DNA of 7,859 bases from Hyphomicrobiales bacterium (GTDB lineage Bacteria > Pseudomonadota > Alphaproteobacteria > Rhizobiales > GCA-2746425). This document shows positions 6,062 through 7,859 of the stretch, one piece after another; the first letter of the stretch is position 1, and each line of letters starts with the position of its first letter. The stretch covers positions 1-7,859 of the forward strand of contig NVXB01000107.1 in NCBI GenBank assembly GCA_002746425.1, given 5' to 3'. The translations under genes and the position numbers were made by a program. The notes below the pieces were generated by a model, which had not been told where the DNA came from, did no database searches, and saw only the letters and a list, made by a program, of their open reading frames with translations.

Positions 6062-6124
6062 CTGTAATTAGGGTCTGGCCTCTGTTTGGTCCCGGCTCTA
6101 GCTTTGAAAACTGGGAGAGATTTC

Positions 6125-6937
6125 ATGGCACACAATGATGCAAGCTATTGGCTTGGGTCCGCGCGCAAGCCCGTAAAACTGTTGATGATGGCCTTTACCG
6201 TCGCAGTTTTGGCTTTGTCGGCTTGGTTGATTATAGGCGCGTTATTTTTAGGCTCCGAAATTGGCCTAAAACAATTCCTGTCTCCCCGATCAAATACAAT
6301 CGTAATGACAACAACAATATGCGGCTGGCTCGCCATTTTGTTTGGATGCATGTATCTTTCAGATAGGCGCGGCGCGATTGAAACAAAATCCCGTGGGTTC
6401 TTTGATGTGGTTAGCCTGATTTTTGCCAGGCTGGCGATGTTGGCGGTTGCCGGCATTGTTATGGTGATGTTCTACGAAGTCATCATGCGCTACATCTTTG
6501 AAAAACCAACTTTGTGGGCCAATGAATTATCGCTTTGGATGGCGGGTTTTGTGTTCTTGTTGGCAGGGCTTTATGCCATGCAACAACGCAGCCATATCCG
6601 TATTTATGTGATCTACGATATGATGCCACGCTGGATGAAGAAAGCCTCCGACGTGATCGCAGTGTTTCTTATTTGGGCCTTTGCCGCTGCACTTGTGTGG
6701 GGCGGATTTAATGAGGCCAAATCTAAGTTCATCCGCTGGGAAACATTTGGTACTGCATGGGATCCACCCCTGCCTGCGACCATCAAAACCGGCATACTTG
6801 TCATAATAGTTCTGGTGGCCATACAGGCGCTGTCCAATCTGCTTGCAGATTGGCACAAGGAACCAGAATCGCATTCGCCTATGGATGATATCGATGAAAG
6901 TGAAATCGAGAATATTCGTCAGAGCATAAAGGACTAA
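6125..6937 (+). CDS. TRAP transporter small permease subunit (DctQ type) with N-terminal extension
   Basis: This 270-residue inner-membrane protein is the small subunit of the TRAP permease. The DctQ domain covers about residues 95-245 and has four predicted membrane helices (near 97-120, 132-154, 174-196 and 219-240). The family motif RYIFEKPTLWANELSLWMAG is at 122-141, and a QQRSHIRIYVIYDMMPRW loop follows. Before it lie two further hydrophobic helices (about 18-42 and 57-78), making the protein much longer than the usual 160-190 residues. The C-terminal tail is acidic (SPMDDIDESEIENIRQSIKD). I chose the ATG at 6125 because GGGAGAG (6113-6119) lies just upstream; an in-frame TTG at 6086 has no such support. 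Its stop is 4 bases before the large-subunit ATG, so translation is probably coupled. Confidence 0.9.
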   Translation: MAHNDASYWLGSARKPVKLLMMAFTVAVLALSAWLIIGALFLGSEIGLKQFLSPRSNTIVMTTTICGWLAILFGCMYLSDRRGAIETKSRGFFDVVSLIFARLAMLAVAGIVMVMFYEVIMRYIFEKPTLWANELSLWMAGFVFLLAGLYAMQQRSHIRIYVIYDMMPRWMKKASDVIAVFLIWAFAAALVWGGFNEAKSKFIRWETFGTAWDPPLPATIKTGILVIIVLVAIQALSNLLADWHKEPESHSPMDDIDESEIENIRQSIKD

Positions 6938-6941
6938 AGCA

Positions 6942-7859
6942 ATGATGGATATTGGAACAATTTCAGTCATCCTGTTATTAGGAATGTTTTTCCTGCTGGC
7001 CATCGGCATGCCGCTTGGTTTTGCCTCTGCCTTTTTGGCAGTTGGCGTGTTGACTATGAAGTTTGGGCCGGACTTGCTGTTTGGCCAGTTCGGACGCGGA
7101 CCGCTTAACGTATTGGGCCAGGCCGTTTACCGGCAAATGACCAATTACGTGCTGATATCGGTGCCGTTATTTATCTTTATGGCCTCGCTGTTGGAGCGAA
7201 CGGGCATCGCCAAGGATATGTACTCATCCTTGAACGTATGGCTGTCCCGTACCCGTGGCGGCATTGCCATCGTAACCTCCATCATGGCGGTTATTATGGC
7301 GGCAATGTCTGGTATTATCGGCGGTGAAGTTGTGCTGCTTGGCCTGATTGCCCTGCCGCAGATGCTGCGCCTTGGTTATAATCAGAACCTGGCAATTGGT
7401 ACGATCTGTGCCAGTGGCTCGCTGGGTACTATGATCCCGCCATCGATCGTGTTGATCTTCTATGGCCTGATCACTGAAACCTCGATCAAAGCTCTGTTTA
7501 CCGCAGCGTTTTTGCCCGGGTTCATGCTGGCCTCATTCTTCATCCTGTACATCATTGTGCGCACACGGTTGCACCCTGAGCAGGCGCCTTTGCCTGAGCC
7601 AGACCCCACGGATCCGCAAGGCGGAGAGAAAACAGCATTGTTTGCTGCGTTCCTGTCCATCCTGACAGCTGGTGCCAGTGCCATCTTGCTGCTGCGTGCC
7701 GTGTTCTTCACCCTTACCGGTGCCAATGTTATCACCGAAGGCGTGGATCCAATCCCGCTTGGTATGGTTGCTGATCTGCCTGTTCTGGGCGGTGTGTTGG
7801 CTGTAGCCCTGGCGCTTAATCTGTTTGTCTTTAAGCCTGCCCGTTCAAAAATGGGCTGG
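6942..7859 (+). CDS. TRAP transporter large permease subunit (DctM type), 3' end outside window
   Basis: The first 306 codons of the sodium-coupled transport subunit are present and run open to the window edge. The reading begins MMDIGTISVILLLGMFFLLAIGMPLGFA, a typical DctM first helix. The core signature is clear: VPLFIFMASLLERTGIAKDMY (74-94), RGGIAIVTSIMAVIMAAMSG (105-124), LPQMLRLGYNQNLAIGTICASGSLGTMIPPSIVLIFYG (138-175) and then LFTAAFLPGF. After the loop RLHPEQAPLPEPDPTDPQGG (209-228), ordinary family members continue to another helix and a TPTEAAA motif. Here that motif has not appeared by residue 306. Extra hydrophobic segments (about 231-258 and 279-297) flank a polar stretch, so this is probably a larger DctM variant. 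AAAGGA (6928-6933) precedes the ATG by 8 bases and overlaps the end of the small-subunit gene. A second ATG at 6945 is equally possible. Confidence 0.92.
   Translation, partial: MMDIGTISVILLLGMFFLLAIGMPLGFASAFLAVGVLTMKFGPDLLFGQFGRGPLNVLGQAVYRQMTNYVLISVPLFIFMASLLERTGIAKDMYSSLNVWLSRTRGGIAIVTSIMAVIMAAMSGIIGGEVVLLGLIALPQMLRLGYNQNLAIGTICASGSLGTMIPPSIVLIFYGLITETSIKALFTAAFLPGFMLASFFILYIIVRTRLHPEQAPLPEPDPTDPQGGEKTALFAAFLSILTAGASAILLLRAVFFTLTGANVITEGVDPIPLGMVADLPVLGGVLAVALALNLFVFKPARSKMGW

Noticed and set aside
6086..6124. Earlier TTG start for the small permease at 6086
   Set aside because: It has no ribosome site, while the ATG at 6125 has GGGAGAG at proper spacing.

Overview
This window of about 50% GC most likely comes from a free-living, probably marine alphaproteobacterium. 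That placement is inferred from protein style, the XylD-type dehydratase, the TRAP transporter and the kind of intergenic palindromic repeat present. A SAR116-like or rhizobial-like genome would fit, but the window has no rRNA or marker gene to settle it.

Layout. At 1-517 (+) is the 3' end of an amidohydrolase-family gene cut by the window edge. A 710-bp gene-free stretch (518-1227) follows. It is packed with repeats: four 29-bp tandem units, two copies of a 125-bp palindromic element, and two copies of an intrinsic terminator. Together they form a tandemly duplicated module of about 290 bp that includes the last codons of the next gene. The next three genes lie on the minus strand. In transcription order they are a GntR/FCD regulator (4055-4765), an IlvD/Edd-family sugar-acid dehydratase closest to D-xylonate dehydratase (2144-3934), and a fumarylacetoacetate hydrolase (FAH)-family enzyme (1228-2076). 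Diverging from the regulator on the plus strand is a TRAP transporter: a periplasmic binding protein (4986-5999), an unusually long small permease (6125-6937) and the start of the large permease (6942 to the window end).

How it fits together (inference). The TRAP transporter would import an acidic, probably sugar-acid, substrate. The dehydratase would convert an aldonate to a 2-keto-3-deoxy acid. The FAH-family enzyme would then hydrolyse a 2,4-diketo-3-deoxy acid or dehydrate the keto-deoxy acid, and the GntR protein would sense a pathway ligand. Two palindromic sites (TGGTATACCA and a near copy) lie in the divergent intergenic region over a likely promoter for the transporter and are the best candidates for its operator. 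A stem-loop with a T run between the binding-protein and permease genes probably lowers permease expression. No sugar dehydrogenase or aldolase is seen, so the pathway is incomplete within this window.

I found no CRISPR, RNA gene, transposase, phage or defence system. The catabolic and transport locus is of a recognisable kind. The less ordinary elements are the duplicated repeat/terminator module, an in-frame duplication of a stop-codon region, and the enlarged TRAP permease subunits.
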